This document shows, piece after piece, positions 1 through 10,869 of a DNA stretch of 64,000 nt. The notes beneath the pieces were generated by a model. The model was not told the origin of the DNA, made no database searches, and was given only the letters and a program-made list of their open reading frames with translations. Within the stretch, counting starts at the first letter, position 1. Each line of letters starts with the position of its first letter. A program made the position numbers and the translations under genes. Source of the DNA: Diphasiastrum complanatum (taxonomy: Eukaryota; Streptophyta; Lycopodiopsida; Lycopodiales; Lycopodiaceae); NCBI GenBank assembly GCA_029204225.1, contig CM055108.1, forward strand, positions 48,988,996 through 49,052,995. The letters run 5' to 3'.

Positions 1-77
1 TTTTCTATGTAGTGATCTATCAAGCAAAAACATTCCTAACCGAGACTTAGAGGATTTTCTTTTGAAAACAAAAATAC
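1..77 (-). CDS. possible DNA-PKcs-like exon H (runs off the window)
   Basis: After GCTAATATTCAG at 89-78 an open frame continues in the phase required by exon G to the window edge (GIFVFKRKSSKSRLG...). The intron 78-619 would be 542 bp. I see no clear similarity to the next animal block, so this rests only on a plausible acceptor, the correct phase and the open frame. Confidence 0.3.
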
Positions 78-619
78 CTGAATATTAGCATTCAGAAACT
101 ATATCTTCTTGCACACAAAATTGTGTATCAGATTGTAATTTGAATTTCTTGACCCACAAACAAATAATAGTAAATGATGATTACGATGGTGCACCCTTTC
201 ACAGGGAGAGAAAAAAAATGCGACTTGTAAAAAGGTTCTTTTAGGGTTTACACCCAGTTCCAAAAAACCAAGAAACAAGTTCTCTTGCATAAAGAAATTT
301 ACCCTATAAAGTGCTTTGATACTAAGCTAACAACATCTACACACAAGATAATTGTAGAAATGCTAAAGATATATTTCTGATTGGGCTGGTTGGTTGTGCA
401 CACTCTAACTGTTATGTTAATCATGAGTTGTCTAGATAGTGAGTGTTACATGAAAGAAGATCTATGTACAAGTAGCAATCAGATTCATTTAGGAATTGGT
501 CGGGGAGATAAATATCACTATTAGAGTTGTAAACAATGATGTTTCATTCCACTACTGTATTCAAATGCAAGACACTTACATCAAGCGATCAAATGCCTTA
601 AATAGCAGGAAGTAGTTAC

Positions 620-832
620 CTGGTAATGTTTGACAGATCGAACACAAAAGGTCCATGCATTTTTTCCGGGCCTTTTCTTGAAGCTCCTTTGTTTGATGAA
701 AGAGCCACTCTAAAAAGCCTTCCAAGCTTGAAAACATTAACCTGTCTTTTCTTTCTTTCTGTAAAACGTCAATGTTTCTTTTTGCTAACCTCTTTAAGCC
801 TTCCAACGCCTTGTATATTTGCTTGACTGTAC
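620..832 (-). CDS. PRKDC: DNA-PKcs-like exon G
   Basis: 213 nt, acceptor GTAAACAG, donor GTAACT, phase 1 in and out. It encodes GTVKQIYKALEGLKRLAKRN, a basic linker, then FSSLEGFLEWLFHQTKELQE and LLCSICQTLPG. Human has GTIQQCCDAIDHLCRI and later a 'LVKWLLAHC ... PLLPGN' segment in the same order. The split glycine codon across the F/G junction (IG-GTV) agrees with the human LGTIQQ. This is the last exon assigned with confidence. Confidence 0.9.
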
Positions 833-997
833 CTGTTTACAAGGTAAGAATAAGGCATCAATAGAGAAAGATTGAAAATGCCACGATAGACGTTCACATC
901 CATTATCCAAGTCAGTTCGATGTTCCAGCAAGGTTGATGGCCACAAAAGCGATTCTAGTTCGAGCACTCCAGACTAAAGAATTTACACTTGACTTAC

Positions 998-1214
998 CAA
1001 TTTGCTCAGAATCAGCTTCTCCAATCCTCAGACTCTTTATGCAGAAAAAGAGGATTTCCAAAATGTGGCGATCAGAAATTGACATATTTTCCTTTAAAAC
1101 AGGGTAGATACGTTGCACAGCCATTGCTGCACCCAGACGATAATAAGGATTTGGATGATCCATCCGATTATAGAGTCGGTGCAACATCGACGTGACATTG
1201 ACGAAGTCATTCAC
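998..1214 (-). CDS. PRKDC: DNA-PKcs-like exon F
   Basis: 217 nt, acceptor GCATTTGCAG, consensus donor GTAAGT, phase 0 in and phase 1 out. The product runs VNDFVNVTSMLHRLYNRMDH, then PNPYYRLGAAMAVQRIYPVL, ending in GEADSEQIG. The human equivalent has [20 protein letters not shown] and then a 'HADEKSLG' end. The HPN-x4-RLGA core makes the family call secure even in isolation. HEAT-repeat helices are expected here. Confidence 0.92.
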
Positions 1215-1534
1215 CTGCAAATGCCACTTGCACATAGCAGAGTATATTAGACATTCTTGAAGCTAAATCTTCTGAACATGATAACTGACAAAATCTTGAC
1301 TGCACATGACACAATGGCATACTATATCGAGTGAAAGCAAGAAAGCCTAAAAGTTGTAGAGCTCATACAATTTAGTTGATGCAGCTAATTAGCAGTTTAG
1401 CATACACTAGTACCATGGTGCATTTCATAGACATTAGGTCATACAGTCAACAAAGTTCTGCACTATGAGGTGTTGATGTTACTCTATGTATCTGCAATAA
1501 TGTTGTTGAATCAGTTCAAAGTAAACATGTATAC

Positions 1535-1584
1535 CTCTGTAGGTGCATGCTTCACAGACCAGCGCATAAACTCCGCAAAACAAT
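1535..1584 (-). CDS. PRKDC: DNA-PKcs-like micro-exon E
   Basis: 50 nt, acceptor CTGCAG, donor GTATAC. The split codon G|AT from exon D gives CTQ-DCFAEFMRWSVKHAPTE. Human has RCIREFLKWSIKQITPQ at this place, so both the position and the EF-(L/M)-(K/R)-WS core agree. An upstream AG (CCACAG, nine bases earlier) would give the wrong phase, and so was not used. This exon ends the second giant intron (1585-31581). Confidence 0.85.
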
Positions 1585-1800
1585 CTGCAGACAATTCCCT
1601 GTGGAAACGTATCAGCTTCAATCTCTTAAAGATGAGCAATAGAGATTCCTCAGTGGAATCTACTTCCATAACCATAATATGCACATCATAAAATCGATAA
1701 AGAAGAGCACTCTTGATGCAATAGCTCGATGAATTCACATATGACAAATCATTTTCAGCTAATTTGAACAAAACAAACATCCCAGAACAATAACAATTCA

Positions 1801-2139
1801 TTCAAGCTAGCATCTTACACTTAAAATCACCTGACTGCATGGGTCTACAGGTCTACATTTATTTATTATCGACAAGTGCTTTTATCCATGTACATGCCCA
1901 AAAGGCTTCTTATGCATTGATATCTAAGACTAGCCAAAGGCCCACCAACTAATACTGCTTTCTTGGTACTGGAGTGGGGGTCCTATTGGAAGGGTGCAGA
2001 CTATTGTCCCTCCTGTGACCCTATTGTGGATAAGCTTAGTTAAAGTGCTTAGGTCCATATCAGATATAAATAGGCCCTATCTACATCCATTCTTCAAGTT
2101 ATGACTTTGGAGCTCTTTGTGGGAGAATTTTTTCCTTTG
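1801..2139. other. intron sequence between exon E and LINE A; possible LINE 3' remnant
   Basis: No gene is visible. At about 1875-1955 there is a degenerate match to the LINE 3' end described below (cttttatccatgtacatgcc, then caaaaggct and taagac), so this may be the decayed 3' end of LINE A. An ATATAAATA box-like string lies near 2060. The (GA)n tract expected at a LINE 3' end is not visible. Confidence 0.3.
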
Positions 2140-3305
2140 CTAGTGCTTCAGGGCTTTTGCCATTCTTCGAAAGAGCTGGCGGCGAATATACCGATTAGTG
2201 CCCGATGGAAGGTCCGTGAAAGAGATGTCCAAAGAACGTAGTAAATCCACCACCTGCTGGTACCATGAAATATTGGTATTGGAAGCAGCAAGAGCAAAAG
2301 AAGAGCAAAGCGCGGCTGCAATATATCTATCCGGTTGGGAAGAGTGAATATGCTGAATGCGCTGAAGAAGGCACATGATATGAAAAAACCCCTCGAGAAT
2401 GATGGGAGGGGTGGCAAACTTCGCGCAAAGAATATCATGTGGCATAGTCGACTTGGCCCGAATCATGCATGACAACATATTCGTCTGAATACGGGAAATA
2501 GTTGCCCAATCCCAGAGAGAGACCCGGTAGCCAAATCTCGGAACCACACATGATTGCTGGAGACACCGTGTAGCAAAGAGCTGGCATCTGGTAGAAGGAT
2601 CAAAAACATGATTTAAAGAAAAACCTCTCTCAAACTGGACCAATGCAAAGTGACCCAATGAAACCCTTTTAAAAGCAGCCTGACGGAAGCGAAGCAATGG
2701 CGCCGTGAATAAGACTCCCAACTAGGTATAAGAAGTGACAATCTCAACCTTCTGTCCAACGTATAGATAGTGATAGTTGCGAAGACTATGAGATTAGTGT
2801 TGAAAATCAAGATCTTAGTTTTTCCTAGGTCGACAGACAGGCCCCATAAGGTACAAAAATGATGTAAGACATGTAAGTGACGCTGCAGACCAGCTGGGGA
2901 AGAAGTAAGAAGAACAATGCCATCAACATAAAGAAGGATAGGAATAATCAAGTGAGCAAGTGGACAACCTTCCCCACCTTCTTCACAGATAAGGCACTCC
3001 AAATCATCTACATACAGGGCAAATAGAGTAGTGGACAAGGGACAACAACGTTGCTTAACACCAACAGTGCTGCGGATAGGAGCAGACAAATTAGACCCTT
3101 GCCAAATCCTTGCTAGAACCCTCTCATACAAGGTAATAGTCGCTGCAAGCATAGAGTCAGGAATATGAAGCTGCCGTAACCTCCGAAGAAGAAGATCTCG
3201 GGGAACTGAATCAAAAGCTTTCTGAAGGTTGACGAAGCAAGCAAAAACTTTGTGGCCCGCATGCTTGGCTTCTTTAACAATGTTGAGCACATGATCAAGG
3301 GTGCA
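2140..3305 (-). pseudogene. LINE A reverse transcriptase and C-terminal region, broken
   Basis: Minus-strand frames give KVFACFVNLQKAFDSVPRDL (RT motif around the conserved F-x-KAFDSV), a GVKQRCC box in place of GVKQGCPLSPT, and LLYVDGIVLLTSS, where the second catalytic aspartate of YADD is Gly. A frame change near 2700 leads into the thumb and C-terminal region, ending in LPSGTNRYIRRQLFRRM. The zinc-finger block found in the other copies (CxxC...HxxxxC) is absent. It cannot encode an active enzyme. Confidence 0.85.
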
Positions 3306-3969
3306 GTAACTGTGAGAGATTTCAACTAGTTTAGTCTAGTTTAGTCACATTTTGGTAAATTGTCAATAAGAGGCCAAAACTCATTTTAGACTTAGAGATA
3401 AACTTTTTGAAGTTATATTAGTTTAAAATACATTCAATAAACACTTTTGGAAAGTGTGGGAAAGTTGGTAGTCGAGTTTGAGAGAGATTCATATTTGAAC
3501 TTTGGGTACATTGAATCTAGACCCAAAAATAGTAGGGTTTACATTTTGAAGGGAAAGTCAAGTGGCCAAATAGGGTTTGGAAACTCTATAAAAGGATGTA
3601 ACTCGTGGAGAGACACATCTTCTCTCTTCTCTCTCTCATTTCATCATTATACATGGTTCTCTTTGGGTTCTACTACTCATTGGTGCACTATCTTGGTGTT
3701 ATCTTGCAATTCTATGTGTAGAATGATCATTTATTGCTATTTTCGGTTCCAAACGTGTGAAATACAGTAGGGTACTGTAATTGTACGGAAATCAAACATA
3801 TTTTATGTTTTGGTTCATGTTTGATCAATATCTCTTAGAGTTTGCATCTCATTTTGTATGTAGATGCTGATTTTTCTACATTGGCAGGATTGTTGGTTTG
3901 CTCCTTATTGTAACCAAAGATTTGGGACATGGATTGGAACTTGAATGATCTGAAATCCTTCACAGTAAC
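3306..3969 (+). mobile_element. solo LTR (3311-3964) with 5-bp target duplication GTAAC
   Basis: A 654 bp block interrupts LINE A between the codons of an RT segment (AGFRRGYC / TLDHVLN on the LINE strand). It begins TG and ends CA. Its first and last 14 bases are inverted repeats matching at 12 of 14 (TGTGAGAGATTTCA / TGTGAAGGATTTCA). GTAAC flanks it at 3306-3310 and 3965-3969. Inside is a TATA-box-like CTATAAAAGG at 3586-3595 and a CT-rich stretch, as in a promoter-bearing LTR. No internal region remains, consistent with recombination between two LTRs. Confidence 0.7.
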
Positions 3970-4269
3970 CGCGGCGAAAGCCGGCCTGTCAATAGCATAG
4001 AGTCCACGTGAATCAGCCTCCATAGAAAGCAGGCGATGAAGGACGGCGCCAAAGACTTTAGTGACAGTGTGGTTGACCATGATGGTCAACTTGCATTGCA
4101 TCACCTTTTTTCAAAATGGGGCAAAGGAGGTTGGTTGCCTAGGACGTAGGAAGACCATCAGTAACAAAGCGATTGAAGCAATGTGCGAGAAGAGGGGAAG
4201 CAAGTTGGACCACGGGTTTGATGAGTTCAACTGAAAGGAAATTAACATCAAGAGAACGGTGGTTGTGGA
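3965..4269 (-). pseudogene. LINE A fragment between endonuclease and RT
   Basis: This short bridge of LINE A is left between the two LTR insertions. The minus strand carries degenerate matches to the segment preceding the RT core of the other copies (LKPVVQLASPLLAHCFN, then KVFGAVLHRLLSMEADSRGL). Its left edge joins 3305 and its right edge joins 9603 once the insertions are removed. Confidence 0.75.
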
Positions 4270-4764
4270 TATAAAGTCCTCAACACAGGATTCTAGTCTA
4301 AGCATACCATACAAAGCAACCACACATGGGAACCGGTGGAGGTTAAACCAACCCAACCAAACCTAGATCGTACGGACCTAGCCCCCAAGCTATGGATCAA
4401 TCAGAGTCATGGAAAGAGGAGTCACACCAGCAGCATGTAGCTACTCATCACAAATCAAGCATACACTAGTGAGAGCCCAGCAGGTATACTTATACCCTCC
4501 AAGGCCCATGCACCACTAGTAGTGCACTGTGACACCTCACTGGACACCTCTGCAGCCTATCTGGGCCACGTCATCCAGTTCCCTAATGACTCACTGATAG
4601 ACCCATACCAACTCCACCACCATGTGTTTAGGCCTACAACCATTAATTATGACCATATACACATAAGAGCCCCAATTCCCTTATAGTCACAATTAACTTA
4701 CGGGTTGTTGGTCTACCGGTCCCTAGCGTGGACACGCTACCCGAGACCAGTCATGGGCATGACA
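4270..4764 (-). repeat. Gypsy-1 3' LTR
   Basis: 495 bp, about 98 % identical to 9108-9602. It contains the 3' end of the element and is directly followed by the GTGGA duplication on the left. Chromodomain-coding sequence ends just to its right at about 4790. Confidence 0.9.
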
Positions 4765-4792
4765 TTCTTCCCCCCTTATTCAAGTTCTGTCC

Positions 4793-5302
4793 TCAGAACT
4801 TAAAACTGGGAAAGTTCCTCCTTAAGCTGCCTTCCTGTTCCCAGGAATCGTCATCGTCTGTACATCCCCTCCATCGAACCAGATGCTCGGTAACTATACG
4901 ATTTCTCAATCGTTTAGTTCTTGTATCCAAGATCTTTTCGGGTTCAAGACGAGATACACCCGATGATTCATCCAACAGGTCCAACTGCCCTCCAGATCCA
5001 AGATGCTCTCCTTCACGTAGACTCTTTTTGAGACGACTAACGTGAAATACGGGATGCACTTGCGATCCATCCGGGAGTTCCAATTGGTAAGCTAAGGATC
5101 CGATCTTTTTCAAGATCTTAAACGGTCCTCTATATCTAGGGGACAACTTATAATGCTTGTCAGTACGCATTACACTTGAATCCTTCGGGATTCTCAAATA
5201 TACCCAATCTCCCACTTGGAAGTCTCTCGGTGATCTTTTCAGATTTGCATAATGTCTGTCCCTATAATGTCTGTAAGAGAACAGCTCCAATAGCCGTATC
5301 AC
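4793..5302 (-). pseudogene. Gypsy-1 integrase C-terminal region plus chromodomain
   Basis: The frame carries the integrase C-terminal block (GDWVYLRIPKDS, LSPRYRGPFKILKKIGSLAY, VFHVSRLKKSL), then a chromodomain-like end (EHLVRWRGCTDDDDSWEQEG). Chromodomains of this group steer integration to particular chromatin. The frame joins upstream directly to the start of RNase H near 5285. The HHCC zinc finger and DDE core of the integrase are therefore deleted. Confidence 0.85.
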
Positions 5303-6813
5303 TCGCGTCAGTGTTAATGACGAACATCAAATCTGGATCCGCTATTCTCAAAACTGGAGCTGAGGCAATTAGAAGCTTGAGTTTGCGAAAACTCTCATCT
5401 AATTTCTCATTCCATCTGATAGGAGGACTTGGCCTACCTTTGCGACTTTTCACTCCTTTCAACATATTGTTGAGAGGTGCAGCAATCTTCGAGTACTCCT
5501 CTGCAAATCTACGAAAAAACACAGTGAAACCTAAGAATGATTTAAGTCACCGTTTTAGGAATTGGCCATTCCACTACCGTCTTCACCTTTTCCTCGTCAA
5601 TCTTGATCCCAAAGGAGGTAATCTTATGGCCTAGGTAAAGAAGTTCCTTCTTGAAGAATTCGCACTTTGATTCTTTCGCATAAAGCTTCTCTTGTCTTAA
5701 GATACGTAAGACAGTACGGAGATGCTTAGCATGCTCTTTGAGTGTTCTGTTGTAGATCAGAATATCGTCCAGAAACACTACTACGAACTTCCCCAAATAT
5801 GGACGAAACAAATCGTTCATCATTTGCTGGAAAGTAGCCGGAGCATTTGTCTAACCAAAGGGCAATACAAGAAACTCGTAGTGGCCAAACCTGGTCCTAA
5901 AACCGGTTTTAGATACATCTTCTGGATGTATCCTAATCTGATGGTATCCCGTACGTAGATCAATTTTCGTGAAGTATTTAGCTTCATTCAATCGATCTAT
6001 GAGATCGTCCATCCTGGGCAACGGGTATTTATTTTTAACTGTTAGTTTGTTCAGACCCTTGTAATCTACACATAGCCGAAAACTCCCATCTTTCTTACTC
6101 TTAAGAAGGACAGGTGCTCCCCATGGAGATTTACTTGGTCTTATGTGTCCCATCCTGAGATACTCCTCAATCTGCCTAGCCACTTCCTCCTCTTCCTTCT
6201 AACTAAACCAATATGGTTGTCTGAAGATAGGACGACTATCGGGCAAAAGATCTATCTTATGATCTACCAACCGAGCGGGTGGTAGTCCATAAGGTAGCTG
6301 CTTCGGAAAAACTTCATTAAACTCTTGCTTTAAATCTTGCAAAAGCTGTTGTTCCTTATGCGAATTTTCGGTGTTAAAGCATGAAAACACATTCACATCC
6401 CCAACATCACAATGCATACAAGATTTCAAAAGCAAGTGAAAGAGTTCATACTCAGAATCATGAAGTTTCTCAATTGATTCAGCCGAGGAAATCATCGGCG
6501 ATGGAAGTACATCGGTCTCTCCAGAAATAGAGACAATCTGATCAAACTTATCTTTAAATACCATGGAATGATTTTTAAAATCTATCTCTAAAGAGTCTAA
6601 TTTGCCAAAAAACCATTCATAGCCCAAAATGACATCAGTCCGGTCCATATTCATGACATGGAAGTCCAACGGCTCAACATAGTCCTGCATCCGAAGCTCT
6701 AAGTTCGAGACTTTGACATCCCAAATCTCAGTGTCCGACCGAGGCAAGATGGACCACGTAACGGTGATCACTGGCCATGGTGGGCACTCGGAGCTTCTGC
6801 ACAAGTCGAGCAT
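5262..6813 (-). pseudogene. Gypsy-1 protease tail, RT and start of RNase H, broken
   Basis: Consecutive minus-strand pieces show VTWSILPRSD and VILGYEWF (protease tail), [20 protein letters not shown] (RT start), [22 protein letters not shown] (the catalytic box) and YLGHKITSFGIKIDEEKVKT, then FVINTDASDTAIGAVL of RNase H. Stops occur near 6197 and 5850, and a frame break near 5540. The sequence after the RNase H start is lost to the internal deletion. Confidence 0.85.
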
Positions 6814-7838
6814 TCAAAAAATTGTGAGTACTACCTGAATCAAATAGCACATTCACGTCTTTCCCTAGAATATTGCCTCTCACACGAAACAATTCATTAG
6901 GCTTGAAAGAGATTGCACTAAAGTTACAAGTACAGTCACAATTATTTAACAAATTGACTTCCAATTTACCTGCCGGTAAATCCACAGTCATGAAACTTGA
7001 CGACTTTGTTTTCCGTTCAGGGCAGTGTTTGGCACGGTGCCCGGGTTTATTGTAGAGGAAACACAGATTCTGTTTAAGTGCCGCCAACCGTGCTTTGTCT
7101 TTTACCACCAATTTCTTCTTATTCTTCTTTTTCTTTGACTGTTGGTACGCTTCTACTTCCAGCTCGTCAAAAAACTGCTTCTTACGCTTGTTAGATTTTT
7201 CTTGCCTGGGTTTCGGGGCCGTTTGGCCGTGCACGCTTTTCCGTGATGCAACAACTGTACAATCATAGGCTTTCGCCACACGGATAGCATCCTCTAGAGA
7301 GTTAAGGATATTTCATTTGCATTCATTTTGATAGTCAGCTGGCAGTTCGGCAATAAATTGCCACTGTGCTAACTTACGATCAAAAAGCGGCCCCTTGGCC
7401 AAAGAGTCCAAGAACTCTTGGACATAACCGTCCAATTCTCGGCTGCCCATTTTGCAGTTGATAAACCGAATATACAGCTCGGAATCGTCTATCGTGAAAA
7501 GCTTTCCGGAATTCCGTCAGGAATCCAGCCCAAGTCACCGGTTTCGTGGAAAGTTCCCTCCACCAAGAAGAGGCTTTACCTTCCAGAAACAATAGAACCG
7601 ATGATATTCGTTTATCCTCTGGGACGTTGTGCAAGCTAAAATAGCTTGTCCAACGGTTTATCCAGTCTTCAACAACTTCTGGGCGTTTAAACTTTTTATC
7701 ACCGGAAAATATTTCCGGTTGGTAGCCCAAGTTGTTAGAGTTAATATCTTGCAGTTGATTAAATAGATTTTGCATTTGTTTATCTCGTTGTTTATTGCTC
7801 TGATGAAGTTCTAAAACTGCCTTGCCTAAGGTTTGCAA
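6728..7838 (-). pseudogene. Gypsy-1 gag and protease start, broken
   Basis: Gag capsid sequence (VVEDWINRWTSYFSLHNVPE, FLEGKASSWWREL) is at 7838-7380, followed by a basic region and a zinc knuckle at about 7070-7030. The knuckle reads CFLYNKPGHRAKHC, so the second cysteine of CX2CX4HX4C is Tyr. The protease motif FDSGSTHNFLN follows near 6840. A frame break lies between 7380 and 7279. The start codon is not certain. Confidence 0.8.
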
Positions 7839-8044
7839 CAGTTTTTCTGAGTCTAGGGTGTCATCACTGCCGGGTCAGGCCGTCTGAATCTCTGGCCCAC
7901 AAAAATTTCAAAGCCACGTTCCCCCCCCCCCCCCCCCCTTTCTTTTCCTTCTCTCACCTCGGGCCAGCACACGGCCTCCCTCCTCGCGCACATCGAGCAT
8001 CAGAAAGTGCCCGATCAGCATGCAGCCAGCAGGGTTCCGCCCAC

Positions 8045-8112
<68 letters not shown>

Positions 8113-9107
8113 AGTGGGAGCCATTAGGAGGGAGGAGATTATGAGGAGAGGCGCCCCCCATCACCTTCCCAAACCAAACATTTTGCTGCAGGTTTCAGGG
8201 CGTTTTGGGAGGACAACTGCTCACAGATTTTCCAGCATGTGTTTAGGAGTTTTACTCACAGTTTTCAACCTTTACCTTGCAGGAAGCACAAAAGCCCAAA
8301 GTATCTGCTGTTTTTTGCAAATCACTTTGCTTTGCCAGTGATTTACAGTTGCTTTTACTTATATACACCAGTTTCCAGCATAAGCAATGCTTTAAAGCAA
8401 TATTTACAGGGTTTTTTGCTATCACTGTGCCTGAAAAACAGCCGTTATGCTGCCAAATTTTTCCAGAAAACCTAGTTTTGCAGGTTATGACAACTACTGT
8501 AGCAAATAGTCATCAAATCTGAACCCAACCATCCTCCAGAATGGCTGTAAAGGCTCCCAACTCTGCAAACAAACCGTTAGTTTGCTGGAAAATGAAGCAT
8601 AAGCCTGTGATTTCACAGTAAGCAGCCATGCAAACCTGTCAAACATCACCAACACTCCACAGCCAACAGATTAGAGTATTTTTGCTTCTATTACAGCCTA
8701 TTCCCACCGATTTAAAACCAAACCGGCTTCCAAACAGGCAATAGACAGCATTCGAAATACAATAGCCATTCACAAGAAGAACAAGAAACCGTAGGAAAAA
8801 ATCCAGCAACCAATAAAGTAACTGTTGCTTTGACAAAAATGCTAACCACAGAGTAATCGGCAACAACAGAATTGACACAAAATTCCTTCCAAGAAACTAA
8901 TTCGAAAAGCACAAAAACCAACCAATTGTTAGCCTGGTAGTGCACTTACCACACAATCGATTGCAATTCGAAAATTATTTCCAATGGGAAGAAAATTCCA
9001 CAATTCCACCGTTTTGTTGCTTACTCCGTCGGATTCTTGAGAAAACGTCGAGATTTCCACTCAGCACTTTTGATGGTAAATCCTGCTTAGACCGGCTTTG
9101 ATACCAA
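7839..9107 (-). other. Gypsy-1 5' leader with homopolymer C and (GA)n tracts
   Basis: This is the untranslated region between the 5' LTR (9108) and gag. A run of 18 C lies at 7921-7938 and a pure (GA)n tract at about 8046-8109. The primer-binding site is at 9094-9107 on the minus strand. No convincing gene is seen. Confidence 0.65.
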
Positions 9108-9602
9108 TATAAAGTCCTCAACACAGGATTCTAGTCTAAGCATACCATACAAAGCAACCACACATGGGAACCGGTGGAGGTTAAACCAACCCAACCAAAT
9201 CTAGATCGTACGGATCTAGCCCCCAAGCTATGGATCAATCAGAGTCATGGAAAGAGGAGTCGCACCAGCAGCATGTAGCTACTCATCACAAATCAAGCAT
9301 ACACTAGTGAGAGCCCAGCAGGTATACTTATACCCTCCAAGGCCCATGCACCACTAGTAGTGCACTGTGACACCTCACTGGACACCTCTGCAGCCTATCT
9401 GGGCCACGTCATCCAGTTCCCTAATGACTCACTGATAGACCCATACCAACTCCACCACCATGTGTTTAGGCCTACAACCATTAATTATGACCATATACAC
9501 ATAAGGGCCCCAATTCCCTTATAGTCACAATTAACTTACGGGTTGTTGGTCTACCGGTCCCTAGAAGGGACACGGTACCCGAGACCAATCATGGGCATGA
9601 CA
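9108..9602 (-). repeat. Gypsy-1 5' LTR
   Basis: 495 bp partner of 4270-4764. Its inner end abuts the tRNA-Met primer site, which fixes the element's orientation as minus. Its outer end abuts the GTGGA duplication at 9603-9607. Confidence 0.9.
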
Positions 9603-10860
9603 GTGGAGCTGACGAATAACATCTTCAACGATATGGGGATTGAAAAGGTCACAATGAAGTGGGCGTGAAGACAAAAGGAGTGGGGGGTGTTGGGTGGTAT
9701 AGAGGTGGGTCGCATGATCAATCTAGAACTGGAGAGGGATGGGAGGAATGGTGCAAGACTTAGGAAGAAAAGCCCTCCAAAAGGCAGCGGATGAGGTTGA
9801 GTGTAAGTTGTGAAGTAGTCGGGCTGAGCGGGTCGTATTGTATACAGCTTTCTTGCGGTGTAGAAATGTGCGATAGTGTTTTTCAACCAGGGAAGAGAGC
9901 AAAGGTGAAACAGATCGGACGTACTTGAGATAGGTCTGGAAGGAAGAGCAAGATTTGTCATACCATTTATTATGTGTCCTGCGATGAGCAGAGCTGCGGC
10001 GGGGGGAGGGGAGACGACTGCAGCAACAATGGTGAGAGAGGTGGTGAGAAAGGAGGCTTGGGAAAGTGGGCAAGTGCACGTGGGACACAGTCAATGTAGT
10101 CCTGGCGTTTATGGGGAGGTATACGAGAAAAAGGAGGTTGGGGGTGCGGAATGGAGGGACAAGTGGGTGAGGATGCAATAAAAGGATGGCATGTATACCC
10201 AGAGGAAGACGGCCACTGAGGAAGGCCGTTGAGGAAAATGAGCCCGTGTGCTTGTGCCAGCAGTAAAAGCTGCTCCCCATGTGTGGTAACACTAGCTACT
10301 GAATCCGCCGACGAGCATGCATAAGACATATCCAAGGGTTAAAGGCAAAGCACATCCTCATAAAAGTGAGTTTGGCTGGTACTTGTGGGAGCATTAAAGT
10401 CTCCAGCAAGCAAGATGTAACCACGTATGGAAAGGCGAGCAATATCATTGGCAAGGGTCTGAAATGGATTTCCTCCCAAATCTGTAAACACTGAAGTATG
10501 AGGAGCAAAGTAGCAGACTGTGACACACAAATCTCTATCCAATCCCAAAAAACAAGCACTGAGAGAAAGCCACAAGAATCTACCATACTTGTTCGAAGAA
10601 AGCATGCGAACAAAAGGAGCATGGAGAGATTGATACAGACATGCCACACCTCCGGAAGCACGAAGAAGATGGCCCTGAAGCATAGGACGGGGGGCTGAGA
10701 GCCGCTGGTAACCAGAGATAGGTGGGAGTGGGTGAGTAGGAGATTCATGTGTCTCAGCAAAGAAGAGAATGTGCCTCGAGCGCAGATACTGATCTAGGTC
10801 CGTTGTCGTAGAAGAGGTAGAGAGGCTGCCAAAAGTGACACTAGCAGGGGTTATCGGGCC
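9603..10860 (-). pseudogene. LINE A endonuclease and linker region, broken
   Basis: Minus-strand fragments match the apurinic-type endonuclease of the better copies: GGVACLYQSLHAPFVRM, then ILLAGDFNAPTSTSQT (the GDFN box) near 10400 and a decayed linker with LRHLHR-type basic stretches. Several frame changes occur (near 10340, 10290 and 9960). The piece stops at the Gypsy-1 insertion and continues at 4269. Confidence 0.8.
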
Positions 10861-10869
10861 ACTCCCACG

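Larger units (their letters stand above)
4270..9602 (-). mobile_element. Gypsy-1: chromovirus-type LTR retrotransposon with internal deletion
   Basis: The two 495 bp LTRs (4270-4764 and 9108-9602) differ at about 9 positions (near 1.8 %), a fairly recent insertion. TSD GTGGA lies at 4265-4269 and 9603-9607. The minus-strand LTR begins TGTCATG and ends in TTTATA. The primer site TTGGTATCAAAGCC follows the 5' LTR at 9107, complementary to tRNA-Met with one change. Gag, protease, RT, the start of RNase H and then the integrase C-terminus with chromodomain can be recognised. The rest of RNase H and the integrase core are gone, so it is non-autonomous. The host site is LINE A. Confidence 0.9.

Noticed and set aside
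989-1195. Plus-strand open frames over exons (989-1195, 626-826, 1470-1691, 63050-63328)
   Set aside because: Antisense shadows of DNA-PKcs-like exons with no similarity of their own.
1584-1598. Upstream acceptor CCACAG for exon E
   Set aside because: It gives the wrong phase after exon D and loses the match DCFAEFMRWS. CTGCAG at 1585-1590 restores phase.
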